Assembly (NCBI GenBank): GCA_036824045.1
Contig: DAITAZ010000015.1
Coordinates: forward strand, 1 to 64,000
DNA from: DAITAZ01 sp036824045
Lineage (GTDB): Bacteria; Pseudomonadota; Gammaproteobacteria; Burkholderiales; Rhodocyclaceae
Reading direction: 5' to 3'
Length of the DNA stretch: 64,000 nucleotides
The position numbers were made by a program, and so were the translations under genes. Shown here piece by piece: positions 24,324-34,077 of this stretch (the first letter of the stretch is position 1; each line of letters starts with the position of its first letter). The notes beneath the pieces are model-generated. The model was not told where the DNA came from. It did no database searches and was given only the letters and a program-made list of their open reading frames with translations.

Positions 24324-27300
24324 TCAGCCCAGTCGTTTGAACAATGCGCGCACTGCGTTCGCCCGGGCTTTGACGTCGGCGGTATAGGTCTTCCAGGCCA
24401 GCTTGTCCTGGCCTGCTAGCTTGTAGTTCCTGTCCTTCTGGATGAGCTGGATGATGCGGATCGGCTCAATGGGCGGGTTGGGCACGAACTGCACCATGAT
24501 CTGGCTCTCGTGAGCGTCGATCTTGGCAACGCCCAAGGGTTTGGCGAGGATGCGCAGGCGGTGGGTTTCCACCAGGCACTGGGTTTGGTGGGGCATCTCG
24601 CCGAAACGGTCGATCAGTTCCTCCTGAACGGCTTGCAGGTCCTCTGCCGTTTCGCAGTTGGCCAAGCGCTTGTAGAGGGTCAGGCGCTGGTGTACATCCG
24701 GGCAGTAGTCGTTGGGGAGCAAGGCTGGGGCGTGAAGATTGATTTCCGAAACCACCTCCAGCGGCTGCGCCAGATTGGGCTCTTCACCCCGCTGAAGGGC
24801 GCGCACGGCCGATTTCAGCATCTCCGTGTACAAGCTGAGGCCCACCTCCTGGATTTCGCCGCTTTGATCTTCCCCGAGCACTTCGCCCGCCCCGCGGATT
24901 TCCAGATCGTGCATGGCCAGGAAGAAACCTGAGCCCAGTTCTTCCATCGCCTGGATGGCCTCCAGACGTTTGGTGGCCTGAGGGGTGGGCTTGGCGTGCT
25001 GGTCGGTGAGCAGATAGGCGTAGGCCTGGTGGTGGGAGCGCCCGACCCGCCCGCGGAGCTGGTGGAGCTGGGCCAGCCCGAACTTGTCTGCCCGGTTGAT
25101 GATGATGGTGTTGGCGTGGGGGTTGTCGATCCCTGTCTCGATGATGGTGGAGCAGAGCAGGATGTTGTGGCGCTGCTGGGTGAATTCGCGCATGACGCGC
25201 TCCAGCTCCCGTTCCGGCAGTTGGCCGTGGCCAACCACAATCCGCGCTTCGGGCAGCAGTTCCCGCAGTTTCTCGCGCATGGTCTCGATGGTTTCCACCT
25301 CGTTGTGGAGGAAGTACACCTGGCCGCCGCGCTTGAATTCCCGCAGCACCGCTTCCCGCACCAGCCCCTTGGACCAGGGGGAAACAAAGGTCTTGATCGC
25401 CAGCCGCTTCTGGGGCGCGGTGGCGATAACCGAAAAGTCCCGGATGCCTTCGAGCGCCATGCTCAGGGTGCGGGGGATCGGGGTGGCGGTCAGGGTGAGC
25501 ACGTCCACTTCGGCCCGCAGATTCTTCAGCGCTTCTTTCTGCCGGACGCCGAATCGGTGCTCTTCGTCAATGATTACAAGGCCTAAGCGTGCAAAATTGA
25601 TGTCTTTTTGCAAGATTCTGTGGGTGCCGATCAGGATGTCAACTTTGCCTTCTGCCACGTCTTTGAGTGCCTGGGTTTGTTCTTTGGCTGACTTGAAGCG
25701 GGAGATCTCGGCCACGCGTACCGGCCATTCGGCAAAGCGGTCGCTGAAGTTCTGATAGTGCTGTTCGGCGAGCAGGGTGGTGGGGGCGAGCACGGCGACC
25801 TGCTTGCCATCGGCCACCGCCACGAAGGCGGCGCGGAGCGCCACTTCGGTCTTGCCAAAGCCCACATCGCCGCATACCAGCCTGTCCATGGGCTTGCCCG
25901 ACTGCATGTCCGCCACCACGGCGTTGATGGCGGATAGCTGGTCCGGGGTTTCTTCGAAGCCGAAGCCGTCGGCGAAGGCTTCCAGATCATGCTGCTGAAA
26001 GCTGAACTGGTGTCCCTTGCGCGCAGCCCGCTGGGCATACAGGGCCAGCAGTTCGGCTGCGGTGTCCCGCACTTGCTCGGCGGCCTTTTTGCGCGCTTTT
26101 TCCCACTGTCCGGAGCCGAGCCGGTGCAGTTGCACCGATTCGGGAGAAACGCCGCTGAAACGGCTGATGACCTGCAGCTGGGCCACGGGAACGTAGAGCT
26201 TGTCGCCGCCGGCGTACTCCAGATGCAGGAACTCGGTTTCGCCTTCGCCCAGATCGAGGTGGACCAGACCGAGGTAGCGGCCCACACCATGGCTTTCATG
26301 AACGACCGGGTCACCCACCTTGAGTTCGGACAGGTCCCGCAGCCAGCCCTCAACGCTGGCCTTGCGTCCTTCCGCCCGCTTGTGCCGGGGGCGGGCGGTG
26401 GCGGCGTAGAGCTCGTTCTCGGTCACGATGGCGAGCCCAGCCTCGGGCAGGATGAAGCCCGTGGACAGTGGGCCGACACCCAGCGCAAACGCGGGGCCGC
26501 CCTCGGCGAAGCCCCGGAAATCCGCGCACGGGGCGGGGCGTAGCCGATACTCGGCCAAGTACTCCTGTATTGTTTCCCGGCGCCCGGCGGACTCGGCCAG
26601 CACCAAGGTGCGTATCGGGCTATCGGCCAGGAAAACGCGCAGCCGGGCCAGCGGGTCTTCGGCCTTCCGTTCCACTGCTATGGAGGGAAGGGGTTGGGCC
26701 AGGGCCGTTCCATCGCTGTCGGTGGCAATGCCGAGGGATATCCGCGGGAGGGCGCCGAGGCGTCCGAAGAAGGCTTCCTCGCTCAGGAACAAGTCACCGG
26801 GCGGCAGCAGGGGGCGGGTGCGGTCTCCGCCCATCAGGTCGTAGCGGCTGCGGGTATCGCGCCAGAATTCCTGAATGGCGTCGCTCACCCGGCCGTGCAG
26901 GCATACGACGGCGCTGGTGGGGAGGTAGTCGAAGATTACGGCGGTGTGCTCGTGGAAGAGCGGAAGGTAGTACTCGATGCCGGGGGGAAGGATGCCCGCG
27001 GACACATCTTTGTAGATGGGCGAGCGGGATGGGTCCCCTTCGAACACTTCCCGGTAGCGGGAGCGGAAGCGGGTGCGACCACCCTTGTCGTCCGTGGGAA
27101 ACTCTCTTGCGGGCAGCAGGCGGATTTCGGGCACGGGATAGATCGTGCGCTGGGTGTCCACGTCGAAGGTGCGGATGGATTCCACTTCGTCGTCGAACAG
27201 GTCAATCCGGTAAGGGACGGCCGAGCCCATGGGATAGAGGTCGATCAGGCCGCCGCGCACGCTGAATTCGCCGGGGCTCACCACCTGGGTGACGTGGTGG

Positions 27301-27776
27301 TAGCCCGCCAGAGCGAGTTGCGCCTTGAGCCCTTCCACATCCAGGCGCTCGCCTTTCTTGAGGAAGAAGGTGTAGGCCGCCAGATACTCGGGGGGGGCCA
27401 GCCTGTATAAGGCCGTGGAGGCGGGCACGATGGCGATGTCCGTCTGGCCGCGGGTGATGGCGTACAGGGTGGACAGGCGCTCGGAGATCAGATCCTGGTG
27501 CGGCGAAAAGCCGTCGTAGGGCAAGGTTTCCCAATCCGGGAGCAGATGGGCGCGCAGATCGGGTGCAAACCAGGCGATCTCTTCCAGCAGGCGCTGCGCT
27601 TCCAGCGGGCTTGCGGCGATCACCACCAGCAGGCGGCCTGCGCAGCAGCCCTTGGCAAGCTCGGTCAGCACCAGCGCATCGCTGGAGCCGGCTGCGGCGG
27701 GCAGATCGAGGCGGGCGCCCGGTTTGGGCAGGGAAAAGGCAAGTCGTTCGCGCAACAGCGCCGGAGGCTGGGGCAT
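24324..27776 (-). CDS. mfd: Transcription-repair coupling factor Mfd
   Basis: About 1150 residues, the normal Mfd size. It removes stalled RNA polymerase from DNA lesions and recruits UvrA. N-terminal UvrB-like region (LLPDWETLPYDGFSPHQDLISERL), RNA-polymerase-interaction Tudor-like domain (GDPVVHESHGVGRYLGL, about 490-560), then the RecG-like translocase: VCGDVGFGKTEVALRA (Walker A), IIDEEHRFGVRQKE (DEEH box), LTATPIPRTL, and the HLRGRVGRS-like motif (HQLRGRVGRS). The C-terminal D7 domain is complete. The frame opens at TTG 27791; ATG 27776 is the likely start though its ribosome site is weak. Divergent from comEC. Confidence 0.94.
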   Translation of the reverse strand: MPQPPALLRERLAFSLPKPGARLDLPAAAGSSDALVLTELAKGCCAGRLLVVIAASPLEAQRLLEEIAWFAPDLRAHLLPDWETLPYDGFSPHQDLISERLSTLYAITRGQTDIAIVPASTALYRLAPPEYLAAYTFFLKKGERLDVEGLKAQLALAGYHHVTQVVSPGEFSVRGGLIDLYPMGSAVPYRIDLFDDEVESIRTFDVDTQRTIYPVPEIRLLPAREFPTDDKGGRTRFRSRYREVFEGDPSRSPIYKDVSAGILPPGIEYYLPLFHEHTAVIFDYLPTSAVVCLHGRVSDAIQEFWRDTRSRYDLMGGDRTRPLLPPGDLFLSEEAFFGRLGALPRISLGIATDSDGTALAQPLPSIAVERKAEDPLARLRVFLADSPIRTLVLAESAGRRETIQEYLAEYRLRPAPCADFRGFAEGGPAFALGVGPLSTGFILPEAGLAIVTENELYAATARPRHKRAEGRKASVEGWLRDLSELKVGDPVVHESHGVGRYLGLVHLDLGEGETEFLHLEYAGGDKLYVPVAQLQVISRFSGVSPESVQLHRLGSGQWEKARKKAAEQVRDTAAELLALYAQRAARKGHQFSFQQHDLEAFADGFGFEETPDQLSAINAVVADMQSGKPMDRLVCGDVGFGKTEVALRAAFVAVADGKQVAVLAPTTLLAEQHYQNFSDRFAEWPVRVAEISRFKSAKEQTQALKDVAEGKVDILIGTHRILQKDINFARLGLVIIDEEHRFGVRQKEALKNLRAEVDVLTLTATPIPRTLSMALEGIRDFSVIATAPQKRLAIKTFVSPWSKGLVREAVLREFKRGGQVYFLHNEVETIETMREKLRELLPEARIVVGHGQLPERELERVMREFTQQRHNILLCSTIIETGIDNPHANTIIINRADKFGLAQLHQLRGRVGRSHHQAYAYLLTDQHAKPTPQATKRLEAIQAMEELGSGFFLAMHDLEIRGAGEVLGEDQSGEIQEVGLSLYTEMLKSAVRALQRGEEPNLAQPLEVVSEINLHAPALLPNDYCPDVHQRLTLYKRLANCETAEDLQAVQEELIDRFGEMPHQTQCLVETHRLRILAKPLGVAKIDAHESQIMVQFVPNPPIEPIRIIQLIQKDRNYKLAGQDKLAWKTYTADVKARANAVRALFKRLG

Positions 27777-27934
27777 GGCGGGCACCGGCAAGGGTGGAAT
27801 TCTGGAAGGCCGGGATTATAGGCGATGCATCCCCGGGGGCGATCGGTCCGCAACGGGATGCGTAGCGGTGGCGGTAGTATGGAACTGAGGCATACGCCCG
27901 TGCCGCCTGGGGCAGATGCTGCTGCAATGACGCC

Positions 27935-30262
27935 ATGCGTCTTGCCATCCTTGCCTTCGCCCTGGGTATCTGGTTGTGCCAGCAGCAGCCACGTTTGCCG
28001 GACGCGTCTGCGCTATGGGCGGCGCTCGCCTTGGCAGGCGCGGCGGCCGGGGCGGCAAGCTGGCGGCGGGTCCGCCGTCCTGCCGTAACCGTAGCCCTTG
28101 GGCTGCTGGGCTTTGTGTGGGGGTGCTGGCATGGGCAGCATTTGCTCGCGCAGCGCCTCGCGCCAGAGCTCGAGGGCCGGGATATCCAGGTGGTGGGAGT
28201 GATCGCCGGCCTGCCCCAGCCGTTTGAGCGGGGGGAGCGCTTTGTGCTGCGGGTGGAGCAGTCGGAGTTCCCCCTGCCGCCCGTGGTGCAGCTTGCCTGG
28301 TATCGCGACGGCAAGGGCACGTTGACACCCGGCTTGCGCGCTGCCGAGCGCTGGCAATTGCGGCTGCGGTTGAAGCGCCCGCACGGCAATCTCAATCCCC
28401 ACGGTTTCGACTACGAGGCCTGGCTGTTCGAGCAGGGGATCGGAGCAACCGGCTATGTGCGGGCGGGGCTGGAGAATGTCCGGCTCGAGGCCCTGGTCTT
28501 GCAGCCGGGGCCGCTGCTGCAGCGCGCCCGACAGGCAATACGGGAGCAGTTCGAGGCAGCGCTGCCCCAATCGGCCTATCGCGGCATCCTGGTGGCGCTG
28601 GCGATCGGGGACCAGCGTGCCATCGAAACGGATTACTGGACAGTTTTCAACCGAACCGGGCTGACGCACCTGTTCTCGGTTTCCGGCATGCACATCACAC
28701 TGATCGCCGGGCTGGCGGGCGCATTGGTGGGTTGGGCCTGGCGTCGTTCGGTGCGCCTGTCGCTGTGGCTGCCTGCCCAAAAGGCGGCGATCGCCGTGGG
28801 CTGGATGGTGGCTCTGGGCTACAGCCTGCTGGCGGGTTGGGGTATTCCAGCCCAGCGTACCTTTTTCATGCTCAGCGTGGCGGCCCTGGCCATGTGGAGC
28901 CACCGCAGCGCATCGCCTTCCCGGGTCCTGACGCTGGGTTTGGTGGCGGTGCTGGTGGCGGATCCGCTGGCGGTGACGGCTGCGGGCTTCTGGTTGTCGT
29001 TCGGTGCGGTGGCGGTGCTGTTCTTCGTGAGCAGTGGGCAGATCGGGCAGGTGCATTGGTTGCGTCAGGCGGTCCGCAGCCAATGGGCGGTCACCTTGGC
29101 GCTGCTTCCGGCCTTGCTGGGGATGTTCCAACAGTTTTCCCTGATCTCGCCCATCGCCAATGCGGTGGCCATCCCCGTAGTGACCTTCCTGGTCACGCCG
29201 CTGGCGCTGTTGGCGGCGGTGGCGCCGTTCGATGTTCTGATGCAACTCGCCCACGGCATCCTGGCGGCGCTGATGGTGCTGGTGACATGGCTTGCCGGTC
29301 AGCCGCTTGCGGTCTGGCAGCAGGCTGCGCCTGCCGGCTGGGCTGTGGTGCTGGCGACCGCGGGGTGTCTGGCGCTCCTCCTGCCCCGCGGCGTACCCGG
29401 TCGTCTGGCAGGTCTGCCCATGTTGTTCCCCCTGTTGCTGGCGGCACCGCCGCGGCCGGTACCGGGGGAGTACTGGCTCACCGTGCTGGATGTGGGGCAG
29501 GGTCTGGCGGTGCACGTCCAGACGGCCACCCATGATCTGATCTACGACACCGGCCCCCAATATTCCCAGGACGCCAATAGCGGCAACCGGGTGATCCTGC
29601 CCTACCTGCGCGGGCAGGGTGTGAGCAGGCTCGACGCCTTGATCATTACCCACGCGGATATCGACCATTCCGGCGGCGCCGAATCGGTGCTGGAGGCCGT
29701 GCCCACGACCTGGAGCGCCAGTTCGCTTCCGGCGGAGTCCCTCCTGCGCGGCATTCTCCCCGCCCATCGTCCTTGCGTGGCGGGTCAGCGGTGGGCGTGG
29801 GACGGGGTGGATTTCGAAGTGCTGCATCCCCCCGCCGGAGCTCTTGAGGGGGCGGGCGCGAAGGAGAACGACCTCTCCTGTGTCGTGCGCGTGACCAATC
29901 ACCGCCATGTGGTGCTGTTGGCGGCCGATGTCGAGGCGGCTGCCGAGGCGCAGATGCTTGCCCGCGATCCGGCTGGTGTACGCGCCGATGTGCTGGTGGT
30001 GCCCCACCACGGTAGCCGCACGTCCTCCACGTCGGCCTTTGTGGATGCGGTGGATGCACGCACGGCCGTGTTCCCGGTGGGTTACCGCAACCGGTTTCTG
30101 CACCCGAACGGGGAGGTTCTCGCCCGCTATCAGGCCCGGGGGACGGCCATTCTTCGCACGGACCTGGATGGCGCCGTGACGATCCGCGCGGGCGCCCGCC
30201 TGGAGGTGGAGACAACCCGGGCCAAACGCCGCCGCTACTGGCACAGCGGGCGCGGGCTCTGA
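27935..30262 (+). CDS. comEC: ComEC/Rec2 DNA-uptake channel
   Basis: A 775-residue inner-membrane protein with the standard ComEC layout: an N-terminal DUF4131 region with two membrane helices and an OB-like segment (about 1-200), the Competence domain with many helices (about 220-500; THLFSVSGMHITLIAGLAG signature), and a C-terminal metallo-beta-lactamase domain (about 515-760; ITHADIDHSGGAESV and VPHHGSRTSSTSAF). It forms the channel for single-stranded DNA in natural transformation. Full length and intact. Divergent from mfd; the 158-bp gap between them shows no clear promoter. Confidence 0.92.
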   Translation: MRLAILAFALGIWLCQQQPRLPDASALWAALALAGAAAGAASWRRVRRPAVTVALGLLGFVWGCWHGQHLLAQRLAPELEGRDIQVVGVIAGLPQPFERGERFVLRVEQSEFPLPPVVQLAWYRDGKGTLTPGLRAAERWQLRLRLKRPHGNLNPHGFDYEAWLFEQGIGATGYVRAGLENVRLEALVLQPGPLLQRARQAIREQFEAALPQSAYRGILVALAIGDQRAIETDYWTVFNRTGLTHLFSVSGMHITLIAGLAGALVGWAWRRSVRLSLWLPAQKAAIAVGWMVALGYSLLAGWGIPAQRTFFMLSVAALAMWSHRSASPSRVLTLGLVAVLVADPLAVTAAGFWLSFGAVAVLFFVSSGQIGQVHWLRQAVRSQWAVTLALLPALLGMFQQFSLISPIANAVAIPVVTFLVTPLALLAAVAPFDVLMQLAHGILAALMVLVTWLAGQPLAVWQQAAPAGWAVVLATAGCLALLLPRGVPGRLAGLPMLFPLLLAAPPRPVPGEYWLTVLDVGQGLAVHVQTATHDLIYDTGPQYSQDANSGNRVILPYLRGQGVSRLDALIITHADIDHSGGAESVLEAVPTTWSASSLPAESLLRGILPAHRPCVAGQRWAWDGVDFEVLHPPAGALEGAGAKENDLSCVVRVTNHRHVVLLAADVEAAAEAQMLARDPAGVRADVLVVPHHGSRTSSTSAFVDAVDARTAVFPVGYRNRFLHPNGEVLARYQARGTAILRTDLDGAVTIRAGARLEVETTRAKRRRYWHSGRGL

Positions 30263-30392
30263 GCGGCGGCGGGTTGGACGCGCTCCGCGGTTTTCTGCGA
30301 TGATCCCCGGCTCGAGCCCTCCGGTGAATACCATGTGCATCGTCGACTGCCTGCGCCAGCTCTTTGCCGAAAAGCCCTCCGCCCGTCCGCCC

Positions 30393-31241
30393 ATGCGCGA
30401 GCGCTCCGTGCTGTGCTCAAGCCCCAGCGGGCTGCACCGCATGGCTTATACGGAGTGGGGGGATCCTCTCAATCCGCGGGTGCTTGTGTGCGTGCACGGG
30501 CTTACGCGCAATGGGCGCGATTTCGATTTCCTGGCGCAGGCTCTGGCGTCGCACTATCGGGTGATCTGCCCGGATCTTCCCGGCAGGGGCCGCAGCGACC
30601 GTCTGGCCGCGGCGGCGGAGTACGTGCCGCCGACCTATGCGGCGGATCTCGTTACCCTGATCGCGCGGCTGGACGTGGAATCCGTCGACTGGGTGGGAAC
30701 TTCGCTGGGCGGGCTGGTGGGCATGATCCTCGCCAGCCAGCCGCGCAGCCCGATCCGCCGGCTGGTGCTCAACGACGTGGGGCCGGAAATCAGTGCCGCC
30801 TCGCTGCGCCGCATCGGCGAGTATCTGGGTTCGGCGCCCCGCTTCCCGTCCATGGAGGACGCGGAGAAGTACATCCGCTACGTCAGCGCGCCTTTTGGTG
30901 CCCTTTCAGACGAACAGTGGCGGCACCTCACCCTGTACTCGGTGCGGGCGGTGGCTGCCGGAGGTTTCGAGATGATCTACGACCCGGCGATCGGCGAGCC
31001 CTACCGCACGGCGTTCCTGGCCGGCGACGTGAGTTTCTGGCCGCTTTACGACGCCATTGGCTGCCCGACCTTGGTGATCCGGGGGGCGGAATCCGACCTG
31101 CTGCTGCGCGATACGGCCCTGCGGATGAAAGAGCGGGGGCCCCGCGCCCAGTTGGTGGAGGTGGCCGGTGTGGGGCATGCGCCCATGCTCATGAATGAGG
31201 AGCAAGTGGCGCTGGTGCGGGGATTCCTGCTCGGGGTTTGA
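30393..31241 (+). CDS. Alpha/beta hydrolase
   Basis: A 282-residue cytoplasmic alpha/beta hydrolase. CVHGLTRNGRDFD (oxyanion loop), VDWVGTSLGGLVGM (nucleophile Ser), the IRGAESDLL Asp region and VAGVGHAPML (His) complete the triad. The substrate is unknown. The frame is open from 30300, but the common family start is near RERSVLCSSPSGLHRMAY, so ATG 30393 is chosen; no candidate start has a good ribosome site. It is followed 3 bases later by the DUF599 gene, and the row of genes continues toward hox. Confidence 0.8.
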   Translation: MRERSVLCSSPSGLHRMAYTEWGDPLNPRVLVCVHGLTRNGRDFDFLAQALASHYRVICPDLPGRGRSDRLAAAAEYVPPTYAADLVTLIARLDVESVDWVGTSLGGLVGMILASQPRSPIRRLVLNDVGPEISAASLRRIGEYLGSAPRFPSMEDAEKYIRYVSAPFGALSDEQWRHLTLYSVRAVAAGGFEMIYDPAIGEPYRTAFLAGDVSFWPLYDAIGCPTLVIRGAESDLLLRDTALRMKERGPRAQLVEVAGVGHAPMLMNEEQVALVRGFLLGV

Positions 31242-31244
31242 AGC

Positions 31245-31958
31245 ATGCGCCTGCCGCAGGAGATTCTCGCCCAGGCCAGCGCCATCGATCTGGCGGCGAT
31301 GCTCTGGTTTGCCCTGTGCTGGCTGGGCTACAACCATTTCGTCGACCACCGCCTGGGAGCCCGCGGGTTGGTGGGAGTGGCCCACGGCTATCGGCGGGAG
31401 TGGGCGCGGCAGATGCTGACCCGGGAGATGCGGGTGTCCGATGCCGCGCTGGTGGGGAACCTGATGAGCAGCGTTTCCTTTTACGCCAACACCACCATTT
31501 ACATCATCGCCGGTCTGCTGGCGGTGTGGGGCGCGTTGGACAAGGTGATCAGCGCCACCCAGGAGCTACCCTTCGCCCGCGCAGCAACCCGCGAACTGTG
31601 GGAGATGAAACTCATCCTCCTGGCTTTCGTCTTTGTGGTCGCCTATTTCAAGTTCACCTGGTCTCTGCGTCAGATGAACTTCCTCTCCATCCTCATCGGC
31701 GCGGCGCCGCCGCCCCAGGCGCCGGCGGCGGAGCGGGAACGGTTTGCCGCCAAGCTGGGTGCGGTCAACAGCTTCTCGGGAGACGAATTCAACCTGGGCA
31801 TTCGGGCCTATTACTTTGGTCTGGCCGCTACGAGCTGGTTCATCCACCCCTGGCTGTTTGTGGTGGCCACGACCCTGGTGGTCGGGGTGCTGGCCCGCCG
31901 GGATTTTGCCTCGCCCACACTGAAGGTCCTCCATGAACATCCCCCCTCCAGACACTGA
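31245..31958 (+). CDS. DUF599-family membrane protein
   Basis: A 237-residue inner-membrane protein of the DUF599 group. Four hydrophobic segments (DLAAMLWFALCWLGYN, TTIYIIAGLLAVWGAL, LILLAFVFVVAYFKFTWSL, AATSWFIHPWLFVVATTLVV) and the conserved GYRREWARQML and SFSGDEFNLGIRAYYF motifs place it there. Function unknown. The ATG is 3 bases after the hydrolase stop and its 3' end overlaps the monooxygenase-like gene by 26 bases, so the three are probably cotranscribed. Confidence 0.8.
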   Translation: MRLPQEILAQASAIDLAAMLWFALCWLGYNHFVDHRLGARGLVGVAHGYRREWARQMLTREMRVSDAALVGNLMSSVSFYANTTIYIIAGLLAVWGALDKVISATQELPFARAATRELWEMKLILLAFVFVVAYFKFTWSLRQMNFLSILIGAAPPPQAPAAERERFAAKLGAVNSFSGDEFNLGIRAYYFGLAATSWFIHPWLFVVATTLVVGVLARRDFASPTLKVLHEHPPSRH

Positions 31959-32307
31959 CAACAGCCTCCTGGCAACCACGCCTGCGCCGCCCTACTACGC
32001 GGTGATCTTTTCCAGTGTGCGCACGGACGGGGACGACGGATACGCTGCAACCGCTGCGCGGATGGTGGAACTGGCGGCGGAGCAGCCGGGATTCCTGGGC
32101 GCCGAGTCTGCCCGCGAGGATCTGGGGATCACCGTCAGCTACTGGCGCAGCCTGGAAGACATCGCCGCCTGGCGGGCCCACGCGGGACACCGGATGGCAA
32201 TCGAGGCGGGCCGGGAACGATGGTATGCCGCCTACCGCTTGCGGGTGGCGCGGGTGGAGCGCGAGGTGGCCTTCGAGGGGTCGGGAGACACTGCGCGCCA
32301 GGGTTGA
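31933..32307 (+). CDS. Antibiotic biosynthesis monooxygenase (ABM) family protein
   Basis: A 124-residue dimeric alpha-beta-barrel protein. YYAVIFSSVRTDGDDGYAATAARMVELA, PGFLGAESARED and ITVSYWRSLEDIAAWRAHAGHRMA fit the ABM family, which includes small cofactor-free monooxygenases and heme-binding relatives. The reaction here is unknown. It overlaps the DUF599 gene by 26 bases and ends 72 bases before hoxF, so it may share transcription with the hydrogenase genes. Confidence 0.75.
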   Translation: MNIPPPDTDNSLLATTPAPPYYAVIFSSVRTDGDDGYAATAARMVELAAEQPGFLGAESAREDLGITVSYWRSLEDIAAWRAHAGHRMAIEAGRERWYAAYRLRVARVEREVAFEGSGDTARQG

Positions 32308-32379
32308 CCTTGAGCTAGGTTCTTTCCAGGTTCCGGGCGCAAACTGTTCGACAAGGCGTTTGCACCGGAGGTGAGACCC

Positions 32380-34077
32380 ATGGCCGCTGCCGCAACGACG
32401 GTTGAACTGGTGAGGCGGGCCGTTGCCCGCTCCGGCGGTGGGGCGGAATCGCTGCTGCAGGTGTTGCGGCAAGTGCAGGCGGAAGGGCCGGGCTGGCTGC
32501 CGGTCGATCTCCTGCAGGCGGTGGCGGACGCCTTGGGCGTGACGGTCGCACAGGCCCGTGCCGTCGCCAGCTTTTATCACTTTCTCTATCTCAGCCCGCG
32601 AGGCCACTGGCGGGTTCTGTTTTCCGACAACATCGTGGACCGCATGGCCGGCAGCGAAGCGCGGCGGGCCGAGTTGTGCCGCGCCTTGGGGGTGATGCCG
32701 GACACGCCTGATCCCGAGGGGGTCTGGGTCAGCACCACAAGTTGTACCGGCTTGAGCGACCAGGCCCCGGGGCTGTTGGTCAATGGCCGTGCGGTGGGCC
32801 GGGTGGATCGTGACCGGATGCGGGAAATTGCCGCGCTCATCGCGCAGCGGGTGGCGGTGGAGCAGTGGCCCGGCGAACTCTTCCGGATAGACATGCGGAT
32901 CGAGCGTCGCGGCCCTTTGCTTGCCCGCAGGGGGGCGGCGGGATGCGTGCTGAGCACCGCCTCGCATATGGGGGCGGAGGGCATCCTTGCCGCGCTGACC
33001 GAGGCCGGGCTGCGGGGGCGGGGGGGCGCCGGCTTTCCGACCGGGCCGAAGTGGCGGGCCTGCCGGCAGGCACCGGGCTCCGAGCGGATTGTCGTGTGCA
33101 ACGCGGACGAAGGCGAGCCCGGCACCTTCAAGGACCGGGTGTTGCTGCAAGGCTGGGCGGACGCGGTGTTCGAAGGCATGACGCTGTGTGCCCTGGCCAT
33201 TGGCGCGCGGCGGGGCTTCGTGTATCTGCGCGGGGAATATGCGTTTCTCGCCCCTGCCCTGGAGGCGACACTGGCGCGCCGGCGTGCCGACGGTTGGCTG
33301 GGCGAGCACATCCCGGGGCGGGATGGCTGGGGCTTTGACATCGCCGTACACATGGGGGCAGGGGCTTATATTTGCGGCGAGGAGTCGGCACTCATCGAAT
33401 CGCTGGAGGGGCGGCGGGGTGTGCCCCGGCTGCGTCCGCCATTCCCGGTGGAGGCGGGCTACCTGGGCCTGCCGACGGTGGTGGACAACGTGGAAACCTT
33501 TGCGGCGGCGGCACTGGTCGTGGCCGAGGGGGCAGAGCGATACCGCGCGGTCGGCACGCAGGCGTCCTGCGGCAGCAAGCTGTTGGCTGTGAGTGGCGAC
33601 TGCCCCCGCCCGGGGGTCTATGAATATCCTTTCGGTGTGCAAATCCGCCAGGTGCTGGAGGACTGCGGCGCACCCGATGCGGGAGCGGTGCAAGTGGGCG
33701 GACCTTCGGGCACCCTGGTCGGGCCGGCAGGCTTCGGCCGACGGCTCGCCTTCGAGGACATCCCCTGCGCGGGCGCATTCACGGTGTTCCGGCAGGGGAG
33801 GGACATGCTTGCCGTGGTGCGCAACTTTACCGAGTTCTTTGCCCGGGAAAGTTGCGGTTTCTGTACCCCTTGCCGGGTGGGCGTGCCCCTGCTGCGGGAT
33901 GCTCTGGCGCGGCGGGCCGGAGGCTGCCCACTGCCAGGGGAGGAAGCGCTTCTCGCCCGGCTGGAGGCGGCCTTGCCTGCGAGCCATTGCGGCCTGGGGC
34001 GCTCGGCCTCCAATCCCTTGCGGGATCTGCGGCGGGGTTTTCCTGAAGCGTGGGCAACAGGGGGTGAGAGGACATGA
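32380..34077 (+). CDS. hoxF: NAD-reducing hydrogenase, diaphorase subunit HoxF
   Basis: A 565-residue flavoprotein that passes electrons between NAD and the hydrogenase. Residues 1-165 form a HoxE/NuoE-like domain that has only Cys100 and Cys122, so the usual four-Cys [2Fe-2S] site is absent. The NuoF-like part carries the FMN site (GLRGRGGAGFPTGPKW, about 210-225), the NADH site (GAGAYICGEESALIE, about 325-340) and the [4Fe-4S] motif ESCGFCTPC (about 490) with a later Cys in SHCGLG. ATG 32380 is chosen because GGAGGTGAG (32367-32375) precedes it; the upstream GTG lies in that site. Its stop overlaps the next start (ATGA). Confidence 0.93.
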   Translation: MAAAATTVELVRRAVARSGGGAESLLQVLRQVQAEGPGWLPVDLLQAVADALGVTVAQARAVASFYHFLYLSPRGHWRVLFSDNIVDRMAGSEARRAELCRALGVMPDTPDPEGVWVSTTSCTGLSDQAPGLLVNGRAVGRVDRDRMREIAALIAQRVAVEQWPGELFRIDMRIERRGPLLARRGAAGCVLSTASHMGAEGILAALTEAGLRGRGGAGFPTGPKWRACRQAPGSERIVVCNADEGEPGTFKDRVLLQGWADAVFEGMTLCALAIGARRGFVYLRGEYAFLAPALEATLARRRADGWLGEHIPGRDGWGFDIAVHMGAGAYICGEESALIESLEGRRGVPRLRPPFPVEAGYLGLPTVVDNVETFAAAALVVAEGAERYRAVGTQASCGSKLLAVSGDCPRPGVYEYPFGVQIRQVLEDCGAPDAGAVQVGGPSGTLVGPAGFGRRLAFEDIPCAGAFTVFRQGRDMLAVVRNFTEFFARESCGFCTPCRVGVPLLRDALARRAGGCPLPGEEALLARLEAALPASHCGLGRSASNPLRDLRRGFPEAWATGGERT

